A DNA stretch of 64,000 nucleotides from Chroococcus sp. FPU101 (GCF_017312365.1 NZ_BLJI01000001.1:248001-312000); one strand, 5' to 3'; numbered from the stretch's first letter, positions 54,601-63,544 are shown. The notes: a model not told the origin generated them from the letters alone. Translations and numbers: made by a program.

Positions 54601-56410
54601 TACCTTTCCATCCGAAGGTATTACCTAAATCTAAACGCGGCCCAACAATCAGCCGTAAACCTTCAACTCTGGCCCGTCTTTCCCAGTAACCATCTAAACC
54701 CACATCATCGGGAAAAGCGGCGGGGGGGTTTTCTCTAGTCAATTCATTAAGATAGGCTCCTGTAATTTTTTCTCCATATTTAGTAGGCCCAACTTTAATC
54801 GTATGAGTATAACTGGGTTTAGGCCCCCAGCGATCATCAGCGCGATAAGTATCATCCAGATAGGGTCTTCTGATCAATTTGTTAAGCATTCTATGATCAA
54901 GATTAGACGAATTACCTATCCAGTTTGGGGAGCGAACAGAGGCGTTTGTTGGATCGCTAGTGTAACGAGAAATAGAACGATCTTCAGTAAAAACAGTAAT
55001 TGGATTAAGACTAAACTGATAGGGTGAACCCGTTTGAAGACTATCTTTGACAGAATCAGTGTCTTGTTTCATGTGTACTGCTTTATTACTGCCAGTGGGG
55101 GCAATTCCTGCTCCTGGAAACAGATCAACTTCGGAAATTCCATTATAATTATCTGGTGTAGGGTTGGCGTTGAGCATCTGACCTTGGAAAGTAATCTGTC
55201 CATTTGTGTTTTCATACTGGGCGAGAGTAATTTCGGAGGCATCTTCGGTGTAAAGGCAAGAGAAAGGAGAACTGATTAAATAAGCACTAATTCCTGTCCC
55301 GCCTCCCGTATCACCCCAAAGCAGATTTCCTTCAGTGTGCATAGCTCCATTCCAGTTAAAAGCTGGGCCTGGATAGGCTTCAAGGTCATAGCGAAACCAA
55401 ACCCCCCATTTATTGCCCATATCCATTTGACGGTCTTGCTGAAACTCTACACTCGAAACGGTGCGGACAGCATCATTTTTTTTGACAACAACTGCATTAA
55501 CTTGAAAGTTTTTTCGGACTGTCGCTGTATTAATCGAGTACCATCCTTCTACTTTTTCTCCCTGCGCCCCTGGAATACTACAGTTTGCTAGACTCATGCC
55601 ATTTAACAGCGTTAAAGGCCCTGTTCTTGTAATGAGTTGGGAGGCTTTTTCGCTATCAGTCGGCGGTGTAGTAGTCGAATAAACTTTATTTTTGGAATTG
55701 GCTGGGCTATATGAATATTTACCATCAATACCGATATAACTGTTAGTCCCGATCGGCCGACTATTTCTCATTAATATAGAGTAGACGACTGTTTCATCAA
55801 CTCCATCACCATCAATGTCTGTGTCATAAAGCCAAGCATTATCTAGCTGATTATCACCATTCGTATCAATACGTGTTTCTTTGGGTAAAGTATAAATATC
55901 TAAATATGCGCCATTCTCTTCATATCCTGCTAGGGCTGGATCATTGCTTTTGTTGATCATCATGCGCTCTAACATTTCTTCGGTTGGTATCCCGTTCGGA
56001 AAGCGATAATCTCGTTTGAAGAGAAATTCGATTTTTGATTTGGCTCGTTCAACGGCTGGTGTGGCTAGGTTATAGGAAACTTGGGATTGACGACTTCCGA
56101 TCGTTGCTTGTGTATTTTGTGAGGTTCTGACCAAAATCGAGCCAGCCACTAAGCTAAAAACTAGCATAATCATGGTAATCGTCGGTAAAATAAAGCCTTT
56201 TGACAATAAACGCTTTCTACGGCTGTATTTTTGTCTTAAAAACAGATTTATATTAATTCTTGGTAAAGTATTTTTTCGTTTGCTGGTTTTGAACCGCTTT
56301 ACGTCTTGTGGTTGATTTCGACGAAAATACAGCAATGACCGACAAAGTGTATTAAGTCTACTCCCTGTCCGTTTGATCCATTTATTAATATTGTTGGTCA
56401 GTTTTGACAT
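51698..56410 (-). CDS. hpsA: Hormogonium polysaccharide biosynthesis protein HpsA-type
   Basis: This very large protein (about 1570 residues) has a basic N terminus and one hydrophobic segment near residues 70-95 (SKGFILPTITMIMLVFSLVA), which looks like the start of PilX/PulK-type minor pilins. The next stretch (RQSQVSYNLATPAVERAKSK) is helical. The rest is a long Asn/Asp/Ser-rich beta region with Ca-binding-like DxDxDG sequences (DTDIDGDGVDE, NGDNQLD). This matches HpsA, which is needed for polysaccharide secretion and gliding in filamentous cyanobacteria. The ATG at 56410 is used; a TTG at 56422 is the alternative. A perfect CRP-type site lies 73 bases upstream. Confidence 0.88.
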   Translation of the reverse strand: MSKLTNNINKWIKRTGSRLNTLCRSLLYFRRNQPQDVKRFKTSKRKNTLPRININLFLRQKYSRRKRLLSKGFILPTITMIMLVFSLVAGSILVRTSQNTQATIGSRQSQVSYNLATPAVERAKSKIEFLFKRDYRFPNGIPTEEMLERMMINKSNDPALAGYEENGAYLDIYTLPKETRIDTNGDNQLDNAWLYDTDIDGDGVDETVVYSILMRNSRPIGTNSYIGIDGKYSYSPANSKNKVYSTTTPPTDSEKASQLITRTGPLTLLNGMSLANCSIPGAQGEKVEGWYSINTATVRKNFQVNAVVVKKNDAVRTVSSVEFQQDRQMDMGNKWGVWFRYDLEAYPGPAFNWNGAMHTEGNLLWGDTGGGTGISAYLISSPFSCLYTEDASEITLAQYENTNGQITFQGQMLNANPTPDNYNGISEVDLFPGAGIAPTGSNKAVHMKQDTDSVKDSLQTGSPYQFSLNPITVFTEDRSISRYTSDPTNASVRSPNWIGNSSNLDHRMLNKLIRRPYLDDTYRADDRWGPKPSYTHTIKVGPTKYGEKITGAYLNELTRENPPAAFPDDVGLDGYWERRARVEGLRLIVGPRLDLGNTFGWKGNNDPLYPPNNTSLKNLARQRRTLRDNLAAVQSTLIYHYNNNTDFPVATLATTVHPGTTQSLAQNTNFNLLPYKFQNVNLAIPDPVEKDHVYTNFLTGVGTNGWEFNPPGNVTNQADFAALIEDNTNPLRIALNNLALFAGDSDGGFPPKKEMVKKIIHPHPDYMMWGNFSQLRQILLNANGSPKTTLNYSDLSIADRTTVQTAASTIGLLAYNLDSLRRMNEAFINNSGMTALGEQFWQLLDGNSSNGEINDLVNPPVPFPTGYIRGGDGNGNGIKDELEFYSQFTPEQYINALLQANGLGSQANKEELINKATMLITYAQVERDRLFGFQQGDSPVLTGPAPGSTWTPNTLLTVGNGSNEGTFKPPCDPEIFSDMVGTSNGKETKKMGMAMALCLVNMPPKYPSLYFIFPKYNHNYLGLMPGSENGYGPGDNQPVSEEYIADTYLALDRDISDVFKVLKPVLINPAPIVSDKYKDDESSLASIALQPKTLDDSLSDWKLPRIISSSDPTPTGNTGDRVNNIVFTTNNVNYARIPFLDKAFYDARQQMVVRALDVDLKMLKDNSLGTDTWLTKSGIIYAFREDAIREDDIARPAGTTFTNCDTEAEVFNTNCRMNVSDAIPQDPPNNGLTGVSLKPVDYYPDPDRRPHSFRLINGSDISRSGTNMGFSFISDNPIYIQGNLNLHQNSSGQLLEEFTQKLDGSWSNFYTRNTLDTNFARPASDRWRPVEILGDALTVLSNNFCDGTIEDGFTNTSNTCFSGSTSSYLNSTLANANTNTWTRENPNDLTSPIAVTRNADIRLSNGSVFTNYRTLGNGKTRNPAINTSMNAIFINGLVPARRFQSYGGLHNFPRFIEDWDGDDLNITGAFVQLKFSTYATAPWDQEAWEPGENPSTGETIPFYAPPNRKWGYDVALQYNAPGPVAARFISVGSPRNEFYQQLAADDPYTKQLRCLTVNGKKIDPRATDCP

Positions 56411-56482
56411 ATTCTCACCCAAGTTTCAGCTATACCGCTTCTATTATTCCCATTGATCTAGCAAAACTTTCTATTTTTTGTA

Positions 56483-56498
56483 TGTGATTTCGATCACA
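56483..56498. promoter_or_regulatory. Perfect CRP/SYCRP1-type site TGTGATTTCGATCACA
   Basis: The 16-base sequence fits TGTGA-N6-TCACA exactly, with extended symmetry (TGTGAT...ATCACA). It lies in the 99-base divergent region, 73 bases before hpsA and 12 bases before the M48-like ATG. At that distance it could activate hpsA and block the M48-like gene. A SYCRP1-like protein is encoded at 32666. Confidence 0.7.
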
Positions 56499-56509
56499 AG
56501 TCAAAAATA

Positions 56510-58711
56510 ATGTCAATTGAGCAAGATTTGTCAAATAAATTACTGTGTTTTTCGGCTAAACTGGTCACAAAATTTAACACTAATCACTTTAGCAATCTCA
56601 ATTTTGCTGATGATTATGGGCAAACTGAAGACAACCTAAAATTTACTGAGTGTTTGCTGTCGAATGTCCTTAGTATCCCTGCTAATGTAATGAACAAAAT
56701 TAATCTAAATTCTCTCAAGCCATCTTTTGATATAAACAATAGTTTATCGCAATCTTTAGAACGACAATGGAGTAATGCGGGTCGCTATACGGGAAAGCGC
56801 ATCATGAAAAAAACGGCTAAATACCGACTTTGGTCAATGATGCTGGCTACTATAATTGTCTATTTTTGGCTACTCCAATTTACGATTGAAAGCATTTATA
56901 ATTTTATTAATCTTATTTTAGGTAAAATCCAAAGCCTTTTTAATCTAGAATCACTTTATTTAGCCAGCCCGCCAAGTACAAATTTAATTCCAATTTTGGG
57001 AATTTACTTAATTTTATCCCCTTGGATACTGGATGTTTTTATCAAACAGTATTATCACTTAGATAAATTCCCTCAAGACCGTTTAGAAAGTCGATATCCA
57101 GAAACTTGTGAAACGATTAATCAATATTGTCAAAAATATTATCGATCGCGCCCACAACTTAAAATAATTCAAACACAAACCCCATTACTCTTGACTTATG
57201 GAATACCTTTTCAATCAAGAATCGTGATCAGTAATGGTTTACTCCAATGTCTCACCGATGAAGAATTAGCTACCCTATACGCAACTCAGTTAGGTTATTT
57301 CCTCAATGGTGATGTATCTTTGATGTCGTTGTTGATGACCTTACTACAAATTCCTTATCTCATTTATTGGCAACTCGCGAGTTTAGGAGAACAAATCAAG
57401 TTTCCTGTACTCAGAAGACCTCTAGCTTGGCTGGCTGCCTTGTTTTATGGTCTATACTGGTTTTGGAAATGGCCGACGCTGTGGTTATCGCGTCAAAGGG
57501 TGTATGATAGCGATCGCTTTGCCATAGAACTAACCAAAAATCCAAACGCTTTAAGTCGTGCTTTACTAAAAATAGCGATCGGCATGAGCGAACAAATTGT
57601 AAAAAGTGGCTATACACCCAGAATCTTAGAAAGTTTCGATCTACTGCTTCCTGTTGATGTGCAACAAGTTTTGAGTCTAGGTAGTATATCGCCTAAAATT
57701 CCTTTCCCTGATGTGATTCAATGGGATTATACCAACCCTAAACGTCACTGGTTAGCCTTGTTCTCGTCTCATCCTTTGATCGGCGATCGTTTATACTTAT
57801 TAGGAAAATGCGCCCAATTTTGGCAGATCGATCCAGAATTAAAATTAGTTGATGCTCCTATCTCTATACAAAACGGCTTGTGGAGCAAAATTAAAAAGTG
57901 TTATCCAACCTTACCCTTAATTCCTCAAGCTTTAGTGTTTGCCGTAGCATTTGGCATCATTTTAAGAAGTTTGTTCTGGGGAATTGGTAAACTTAGCGAA
58001 CAATTGAACTACCAACCCTTGGTTTGGATGTATAAATCTTATCCTCTGCTTAATGCTTGGGTTGGTTGGCTATTAATTTTACTAATCGTATTTTCCATGA
58101 TTAGCTTTAGTAAACGCTTTCCCCTAATTTTCCCTAGCGTTATTTTACTAAACGTAGCTTTGAATTTTCTGTATCAATCGACCAATGGACGCTTAAACTG
58201 GCTAAAAAGTCAAGACCCAATTTTAGAAGCATGGGTTTTAATTGCTTTTAGTGTAACCCTCATTCTCTGGACTAATCGTTATTTTCCATCACCGCAATCA
58301 TCTTTAAATTCTAATGAAGCTGATTTAGCCCATTTATTGAGTAAATCAGATTTACCCTATCAAGGACAGTATATAACGCTTAGTGGCAGACTTTTGGGAC
58401 ATTCTGGTCTTTCTAACTGGCTAGGACAAGATTTAATCCTACAAACGGATAGCGGATTAATTAAACTTCATTTTTTAGCTTCGGGTGGATGGATAGGCGA
58501 ACTTTTATCGTTATTGCCTCGACCTTTAGTGTATGTCAATCAACTTGTCACCGTTCGCGGCTGGTTTCGACGTGGTGGTTCTCCTTACCTCGATGTCGAA
58601 CTGATGACGACTAAACGGGGTGAAAAAACCCAAGGAGGTCATCAAATGTTTGTTACCCTTTTTGCTTTAGCTTGTGGTGCATGGGGAGCTTATAAAATTT
58701 TAAAATTCTAA
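56510..58711 (+). CDS. M48-like membrane protein lacking the HExxH zinc site
   Basis: The 733-residue protein has two hydrophobic segments near residues 115-185, then a region that aligns with M48 peptidases (LKIIQTQTPLLLTYGIPFQS, RIVISNGLLQCLTDEELATL). Where HELGH is expected it has YATQLGYFLNGDVSLMSLLM, so both zinc histidines and the catalytic Glu are missing. Later parts keep the M48 pattern (YDSDRFAIELTKNPNALSRA, LFSSHPLIGDRLYLL). Four more helices and an OB-like C-terminal domain (GQYITLSGRLLGHSGLSNWL) follow. It is probably a non-catalytic membrane protein. A CRP-type site lies just upstream of its start. Confidence 0.78.
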   Translation: MSIEQDLSNKLLCFSAKLVTKFNTNHFSNLNFADDYGQTEDNLKFTECLLSNVLSIPANVMNKINLNSLKPSFDINNSLSQSLERQWSNAGRYTGKRIMKKTAKYRLWSMMLATIIVYFWLLQFTIESIYNFINLILGKIQSLFNLESLYLASPPSTNLIPILGIYLILSPWILDVFIKQYYHLDKFPQDRLESRYPETCETINQYCQKYYRSRPQLKIIQTQTPLLLTYGIPFQSRIVISNGLLQCLTDEELATLYATQLGYFLNGDVSLMSLLMTLLQIPYLIYWQLASLGEQIKFPVLRRPLAWLAALFYGLYWFWKWPTLWLSRQRVYDSDRFAIELTKNPNALSRALLKIAIGMSEQIVKSGYTPRILESFDLLLPVDVQQVLSLGSISPKIPFPDVIQWDYTNPKRHWLALFSSHPLIGDRLYLLGKCAQFWQIDPELKLVDAPISIQNGLWSKIKKCYPTLPLIPQALVFAVAFGIILRSLFWGIGKLSEQLNYQPLVWMYKSYPLLNAWVGWLLILLIVFSMISFSKRFPLIFPSVILLNVALNFLYQSTNGRLNWLKSQDPILEAWVLIAFSVTLILWTNRYFPSPQSSLNSNEADLAHLLSKSDLPYQGQYITLSGRLLGHSGLSNWLGQDLILQTDSGLIKLHFLASGGWIGELLSLLPRPLVYVNQLVTVRGWFRRGGSPYLDVELMTTKRGEKTQGGHQMFVTLFALACGAWGAYKILKF

Positions 58712-58842
58712 AATGTAAACAAATGTTAAACCACATTGAGAAATATGTAAAATTTGTTGCGACCTTCTATTGTGTGGATAGACAACATGATACTTTGGAT
58801 AGATGTTGAGCATTCTTTACTGTAATCAACAAGGGGGACACT

Positions 58843-59043
58843 TTGAATCGGTTTAATCAAAAAGCTGAAGCACAAACTTCTCGGGAAAATATTTGTGAGT
58901 ACGTCGCTGAATTACAACTCCACATGGCGTTACAAGCCCGTAATTTAGTGCCGAGTCTGGCTCAAATGACTGATAGCCGAGGACAGTTGTTACAAGAAAC
59001 TCAAGCAATGATCGAAAAGTTAGTCTCGCGTCAGGGATTCTAA
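58843..59043 (+). CDS. Small helical protein of unknown function
   Basis: The 66-residue soluble protein (MNRFNQKAEAQTSRENICEY, then VAELQLHMALQARNL) is predicted to be helical and has one cysteine. It starts with TTG; AGGGGG lies five bases upstream, which supports the start. I do not recognise the family. Codon use resembles its neighbours. It stands alone, 131 bases after the M48-like gene; the 247 bases that follow (59044-59290) hold no visible gene. Confidence 0.6.
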   Translation: MNRFNQKAEAQTSRENICEYVAELQLHMALQARNLVPSLAQMTDSRGQLLQETQAMIEKLVSRQGF

Positions 59044-59290
59044 GAAGTCTTGTAGCCACTTGCTCACTTTGTCATCTGCCTTAAGTATGAAAAAAGTAAT
59101 TAATTGTCAACAATAAGATTAATTAACCTAGTAAGCTGTTCATTTTTTGCCAAATTTTGCCTATTTTAAGCGTTATCAATAACCTACTCATCATGATGGT
59201 TCTGTTGTTAACCAACAGGGCTGAAAAAGCATTTTTGTGATAAATTTGGACAAAATATGGCCGAACAGTTTTTAAGAGGCAGTGGTTTAG

Positions 59291-60673
59291 ATGAGTTTGC
59301 TACTCTCAATTCCTTTTCAGTTGATCGCGGTGGCGGCCGAAGTTGAAGCGGCCGATAGTTCCCTAGTCCTAGCTAGTATTTTATTAAGCTTAGTTGTAAT
59401 TTACTTAGCGAGTAAATTGGGCGGTGAAATTTGTACCCGTCTCAATTTACCACCAGTGTTAGGCGAATTAGTAGGTGGCGTAGTTGTAGGAACTTCGGTT
59501 CTAAATCTTTTAGTTTTTTCTAGTAGCGGAGCAACAGCCGAAGATTCTTTGCTGATGAAATTTTTGGATTTAACATCGAGCCTAACTCCAGAAACGGCAG
59601 GAGCAGTATTTTCATCTCAAAGTGAAGTGATTTCTTCTCTTTCAGAGTTGGGTGTTGTTATTTTATTATTTGAAATTGGTTTAGAATCGGATTTAAAAGA
59701 ACTGATTCGAGTCGGGCCGAAAGCGGCGATCGTTGCAGTCGTTGGGGTCGTTACTCCGTTTGCTTTTGGGACTTTGGGTTTAGTTTATCTGTTTCATGTT
59801 CCAGTCATTCCGTCCGTATTTGCAGGGGCGGCATTAACTGCGACGAGTATCGGTATTACAGCTAAGGTTCTCGCGGAAATTGGGCGTTTAAGTTCCTCTG
59901 AAGGTCAAATTATTATCGGTGCGGCGGTACTAGATGACGTTTTAGGAATTATTGTTTTAGCCGTTGTTTCTAGCTTAGTCAAAACGGGCGAAATACAAAT
60001 CACTAACGTCATTTTTTTAGTGATTAGTGCCGCAGTCTTTCTCATTGGTGCGATCGTGTTAGGTCGTTTCTTAGGGCCTTTCTTAGTCAAACTAATGGAC
60101 AATATGCAAACACGAGGCAAAGTCTTACTCGTTTCCTTAGTTTTTGCCTTCATCTTGTCCTATATTGCCCAAGTCATCCAGCTAGAAGCGATTTTAGGTT
60201 CATTTGCGGCAGGCTTAGTTTTAGCAGAAACCACAAAACAATCTGAACTCGAAGAACAAATTCTGCCAGTTGCTGATTTATTTGTCCCGCTATTCTTTGT
60301 TTGTGTTGGCGCACAAACCGATTTAGGTGTTCTCAATCCAGCCATTCCAGAAAATCGGGCTGGTTTAGCGATCGCTGCTTTCTTGATTGTGGTCGCCATC
60401 TTCGGTAAGGTAGTTACAGGTTTTGCTATCTTTGGCAAAGAGCAACTCAATCGATTAGCCATAGGAGTTGGCATGATTCCACGTGGCGAAGTAGGATTAG
60501 TGTTTGCAGGGGTGGGTGCTGCGAGTGGTGCTTTAGATGCTTCTACTCAAACCGCGATCATCATGATGGTGATTATTACCACGTTTCTCGCTCCTCCTTT
60601 GCTGAGGGTCGTATTTGAAAAAGATCAGCCCAGTGTGACACTAGCCGAAAATCCCCAGGAACCATCTTCTTAG
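59291..60673 (+). CDS. nhaS3: CPA2-type cation:proton antiporter, NhaS3-like
   Basis: This 460-residue protein has about 12 membrane helices and the Kef/NapA-type features LGGEICTRLNLPPVLGELVG, LFEIGLESDLKELI, TATSIGITAKVLAEIGRL and IIGAAVLDDVLGIIVLAVVS, with the AVLDD pair that carries protons and Na+. The N terminus (MSLLLSIPFQLIAVAAEVEA) and the whole sequence resemble NhaS3, the essential thylakoid Na+/H+ antiporter of Synechocystis. There is no C-terminal TrkA-N domain. The symbol is a best match and not proof. It is followed by the amidase gene in the same direction. Confidence 0.85.
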   Translation: MSLLLSIPFQLIAVAAEVEAADSSLVLASILLSLVVIYLASKLGGEICTRLNLPPVLGELVGGVVVGTSVLNLLVFSSSGATAEDSLLMKFLDLTSSLTPETAGAVFSSQSEVISSLSELGVVILLFEIGLESDLKELIRVGPKAAIVAVVGVVTPFAFGTLGLVYLFHVPVIPSVFAGAALTATSIGITAKVLAEIGRLSSSEGQIIIGAAVLDDVLGIIVLAVVSSLVKTGEIQITNVIFLVISAAVFLIGAIVLGRFLGPFLVKLMDNMQTRGKVLLVSLVFAFILSYIAQVIQLEAILGSFAAGLVLAETTKQSELEEQILPVADLFVPLFFVCVGAQTDLGVLNPAIPENRAGLAIAAFLIVVAIFGKVVTGFAIFGKEQLNRLAIGVGMIPRGEVGLVFAGVGAASGALDASTQTAIIMMVIITTFLAPPLLRVVFEKDQPSVTLAENPQEPSS

Positions 60674-60763
60674 GATTTTCTGAAACTTGGAGCTTAGTCT
60701 CTACGTCCCTTGTAGTTGATTCTTTTATGTTCGTTGTCTCACTTCTCAATAGGAGCAAGCATT

Positions 60764-62584
60764 GTGAGATTTCACTGGCTACTACTGAGTGCTTTTAGTT
60801 CTTTTCTATTAGCGTTACCAGCCCAAGCAGGTAAATTAGTTTTTTGGCGATTTGAACCCAATCAAAATCGTCTCGTCTTTACCACAGACGACAGGGTGCA
60901 ACCAACGGCTCAGTTAATTCCAAATCCAACACGCGTTGTTATCGATCTTCCAGGAATCGTACTCGGTCAACCTAGTATCACCGAAAATTTCAGTGGTACG
61001 GTGAAAAGCGTCCGCATTGGTCAATTTGATGCACAAACAACCCGTTTAGTGATTGAAATTGCCACTGGATACACGGTTGATCCCCAACAGGTTAAAATCC
61101 GAGGAATTTCGCCGACTCAGTGGACGGTAGAGCTTCCTGAGCCACAACGGATTAACTCTACTTCTTCCAATACGCCGCCCCCTGTACCCGATAACCCACG
61201 AAGCGAACCGACGACTAATAATACTTCATCTGATTTCCAAGTCACTCGTAACGGTCTATTCGTTCGACTTGATCGCAATGGAGATGACCGTAAAATTAGC
61301 AGTAACCGCAGCCGCGATCGCAAGAAAATTGAATTTGAGTTACCCGGTGCGTCTCTAGCCGATAATTTGCTAGGGCGGACTTTTCCAGTTAATAACTACG
61401 GTGTCAGTCAAATTCAATTCGATCAATCATCTGACTCAAAAGCGCGGATTACCTTATCGGTCTCTTCTGATAGCCCTGATTGGCAAGCTTTATACAGTCG
61501 ATTTGGGGGGCTAGTACTTTTGCCACAAGGGGGGTTATCGAGTTTTAATAACAGAAACACCACGCCAAGCGATCCCACACCGATTTCGATTGATATTCCT
61601 CGAAATCAACCGCAACAGCAACTAGCGACGATTCAATCGGTCGATCTTGATAGTGCGAATACTCAACTCAATATTCGTTCGGATCGTCCGATTCGAGGGA
61701 GCGGAAATTGGAATCTCAATCAGGGCGTTTATGAAATTAGGATCGATAACGCTCTGCTTTCGGATAACTTTCGCGGCCCCCGTTTAGTCCAAAAAAGTGG
61801 GGTCTATCAGTTACGAGTCCGTCAAGAGGATGCCGATACGGTTCTGATTATGGTGCAACCTGCTCTAGGATATCAACTAGGGCAGTTACTCCAAGCTTCG
61901 GAGCAGCTTTTGGCTCTAGAACTACGATCGCTGACCACTTCAGACCTAGACCCAGATCCAGTGACTCGTCCGCCGATTATTAGTACTTCTCCACCCATTC
62001 GACCTAACCCTACGCCACCCTCCAGGATTAATCCACCAAAAGGTAGAACTTTAGTAATTCTCGATCCGGGTCACGGTGGCAAAGACCCAGGGGCGATCGG
62101 GATCGGGGGATTGCAAGAAAAAAATGTGATTTTACCGATTTCTCAAATGGTCGCCCAGATCCTTGAACAACAAGGCATTAATGTGATGATGACTCGCTCA
62201 TCTGATTATTTTGTCAGTCTCCAAGGTAGAACCGATTTGGCTAACAAAGCGGGAGCATCGCTGTTTGTCAGTATTCACGCGAATTCAATGGGGGCAGGTC
62301 GTCCCGATGTTAGTGGGTTGGAGGTGTATTATTTTGGTGATCGTCGTCTCTCGGATACGATTTATCGTAGTATTGTGCGAGGTGTGAATGTTAAAGAAAG
62401 AGGAGTCCGTCGCGCTCGCTTTTACGTGTTGAGAAATTCTAAAATGCCATCTACACTAATAGAGGTAGGGTTTGTTACAGGAGTGGAAGATGCACCAAAG
62501 TTGAGAAATGCTAATTATCAGCGTCAAATGGCTGAAGCGATCGCTAGAGGAGTGATCGAATACATTCGACAAAATCGACTCTAA
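60764..62584 (+). CDS. N-acetylmuramoyl-L-alanine amidase with AMIN domains (AmiC-like)
   Basis: The roughly 606-residue secreted enzyme has a signal peptide (residues 1-22, ALPAQA), one clear AMIN domain (about 30-125), a likely second AMIN-like region (about 280-385), a Pro-rich linker and an Amidase_3 domain (about 430-606). Zinc ligands and catalytic residues are in ILDPGHGGKDPGAIG, LQEKNV, FVSIHANS and TLIEVGFVTG. It cuts the bond between muramic acid and the peptide, and in cyanobacteria AmiC enzymes open septal pores. The GTG at 60764 has AGGAG eight bases upstream; the TTG at 60716 is less likely. murI follows. Confidence 0.92.
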   Translation: MRFHWLLLSAFSSFLLALPAQAGKLVFWRFEPNQNRLVFTTDDRVQPTAQLIPNPTRVVIDLPGIVLGQPSITENFSGTVKSVRIGQFDAQTTRLVIEIATGYTVDPQQVKIRGISPTQWTVELPEPQRINSTSSNTPPPVPDNPRSEPTTNNTSSDFQVTRNGLFVRLDRNGDDRKISSNRSRDRKKIEFELPGASLADNLLGRTFPVNNYGVSQIQFDQSSDSKARITLSVSSDSPDWQALYSRFGGLVLLPQGGLSSFNNRNTTPSDPTPISIDIPRNQPQQQLATIQSVDLDSANTQLNIRSDRPIRGSGNWNLNQGVYEIRIDNALLSDNFRGPRLVQKSGVYQLRVRQEDADTVLIMVQPALGYQLGQLLQASEQLLALELRSLTTSDLDPDPVTRPPIISTSPPIRPNPTPPSRINPPKGRTLVILDPGHGGKDPGAIGIGGLQEKNVILPISQMVAQILEQQGINVMMTRSSDYFVSLQGRTDLANKAGASLFVSIHANSMGAGRPDVSGLEVYYFGDRRLSDTIYRSIVRGVNVKERGVRRARFYVLRNSKMPSTLIEVGFVTGVEDAPKLRNANYQRQMAEAIARGVIEYIRQNRL

Positions 62585-62685
62585 ATAACTTTTTATAAGA
62601 TAAATTTTATTTACTTGACAAGTTATTCATGTTTCAATATCAACAACTTATTCATTTATTCATAACGCATTGATTATTTCTTTCC

Positions 62686-63537
62686 ATGAGAGAATCCCAA
62701 CGTAGTCCAATTGGTGTTTTTGATAGTGGTGTGGGTGGACTCACCGTTTTAAGGGAGCTATATCGTAAACTTCCTGATGAATCGATTCTCTATTTTGCAG
62801 ATACAGCGCGACTTCCCTATGGTACTCGTAGCCAAGGCGAAATTGTGCAGTTTGTAAGAGAGATTGTCACTTGGATGATCCAACAAAAAGTGAAAATGGT
62901 CATTATGGCTTGTAATACAAGTTCTGCTTTGGCCTTAGAAACGATTCGGGATGAATTTAGCCCTCTACCCATTTTAGGAATTATTTTACCCGGTGCAAGA
63001 GCCGCCGTACAACGTGGAAAACGAATTGGTGTCATCGCAACACCCGCAACCGCGCAAAGTAATGCCTATGCTCAAGCGATCCAAGAAATCGATCCCACAG
63101 CCCAAGTTTGGCAAGTGGGTTGCCCTGAATTTGTTCCTCTAATTGAACAAAATCGCATTCTTGACCCTTATACCCTAAAAGTAGCTCAAGAATATATTAA
63201 ACCCCTATTACACAAGAAAATTGATACGCTGATTTATGGTTGTACTCATTATCAGCATCTGGAACCTGTGTTTAAAAGCTTTTTGCCAAACTCAGTTCAA
63301 TTAATAGACCCCGCTAAATATTTTGTTTTAGCTATTGAAAAAGAACTGGAGTTAATGGGCTTAAAAAATACTTATGCTCCAAGGGCGACTCGTTTTGGGG
63401 TGAGTGGTCATCCTCAACAATTTGCTCAAGTCTCTCAAAGATGGCTTGGTTTTGTGCCTCATGTTGAGAAGATTTATTTACCTATTTCTCTTACGCCTAA
63501 ATCGGTTTCTGTTCCTTTAAAAGTGGAAACTGAATAA
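62686..63537 (+). CDS. murI: Glutamate racemase
   Basis: The 283-residue enzyme makes D-glutamate for peptidoglycan. The N-terminal GVFDSGVGGLTVLRELYRKL, the catalytic cysteine in MACNTSSALALE and the second in IYGCTHYQHLEPV are all present, as is the QVGCPEFVPLIE loop. The length is standard. It follows the amidase gene by about 100 bases, so two wall enzymes are neighbours. A hairpin with AATCTCCTTTTG ends the gene. Confidence 0.95.
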   Translation: MRESQRSPIGVFDSGVGGLTVLRELYRKLPDESILYFADTARLPYGTRSQGEIVQFVREIVTWMIQQKVKMVIMACNTSSALALETIRDEFSPLPILGIILPGARAAVQRGKRIGVIATPATAQSNAYAQAIQEIDPTAQVWQVGCPEFVPLIEQNRILDPYTLKVAQEYIKPLLHKKIDTLIYGCTHYQHLEPVFKSFLPNSVQLIDPAKYFVLAIEKELELMGLKNTYAPRATRFGVSGHPQQFAQVSQRWLGFVPHVEKIYLPISLTPKSVSVPLKVETE

Positions 63538-63544
63538 AATCTTG

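Noticed and set aside
54427-55591. Several plus-strand frames of 74-103 codons inside hpsA
   Set aside because: All are antisense shadows of the long hpsA frame, without start signals or recognisable domains.
59905-60474. Minus-strand frames inside the antiporter gene
   Set aside because: Lysine/threonine-rich shadows of a membrane-protein gene; no start signal.
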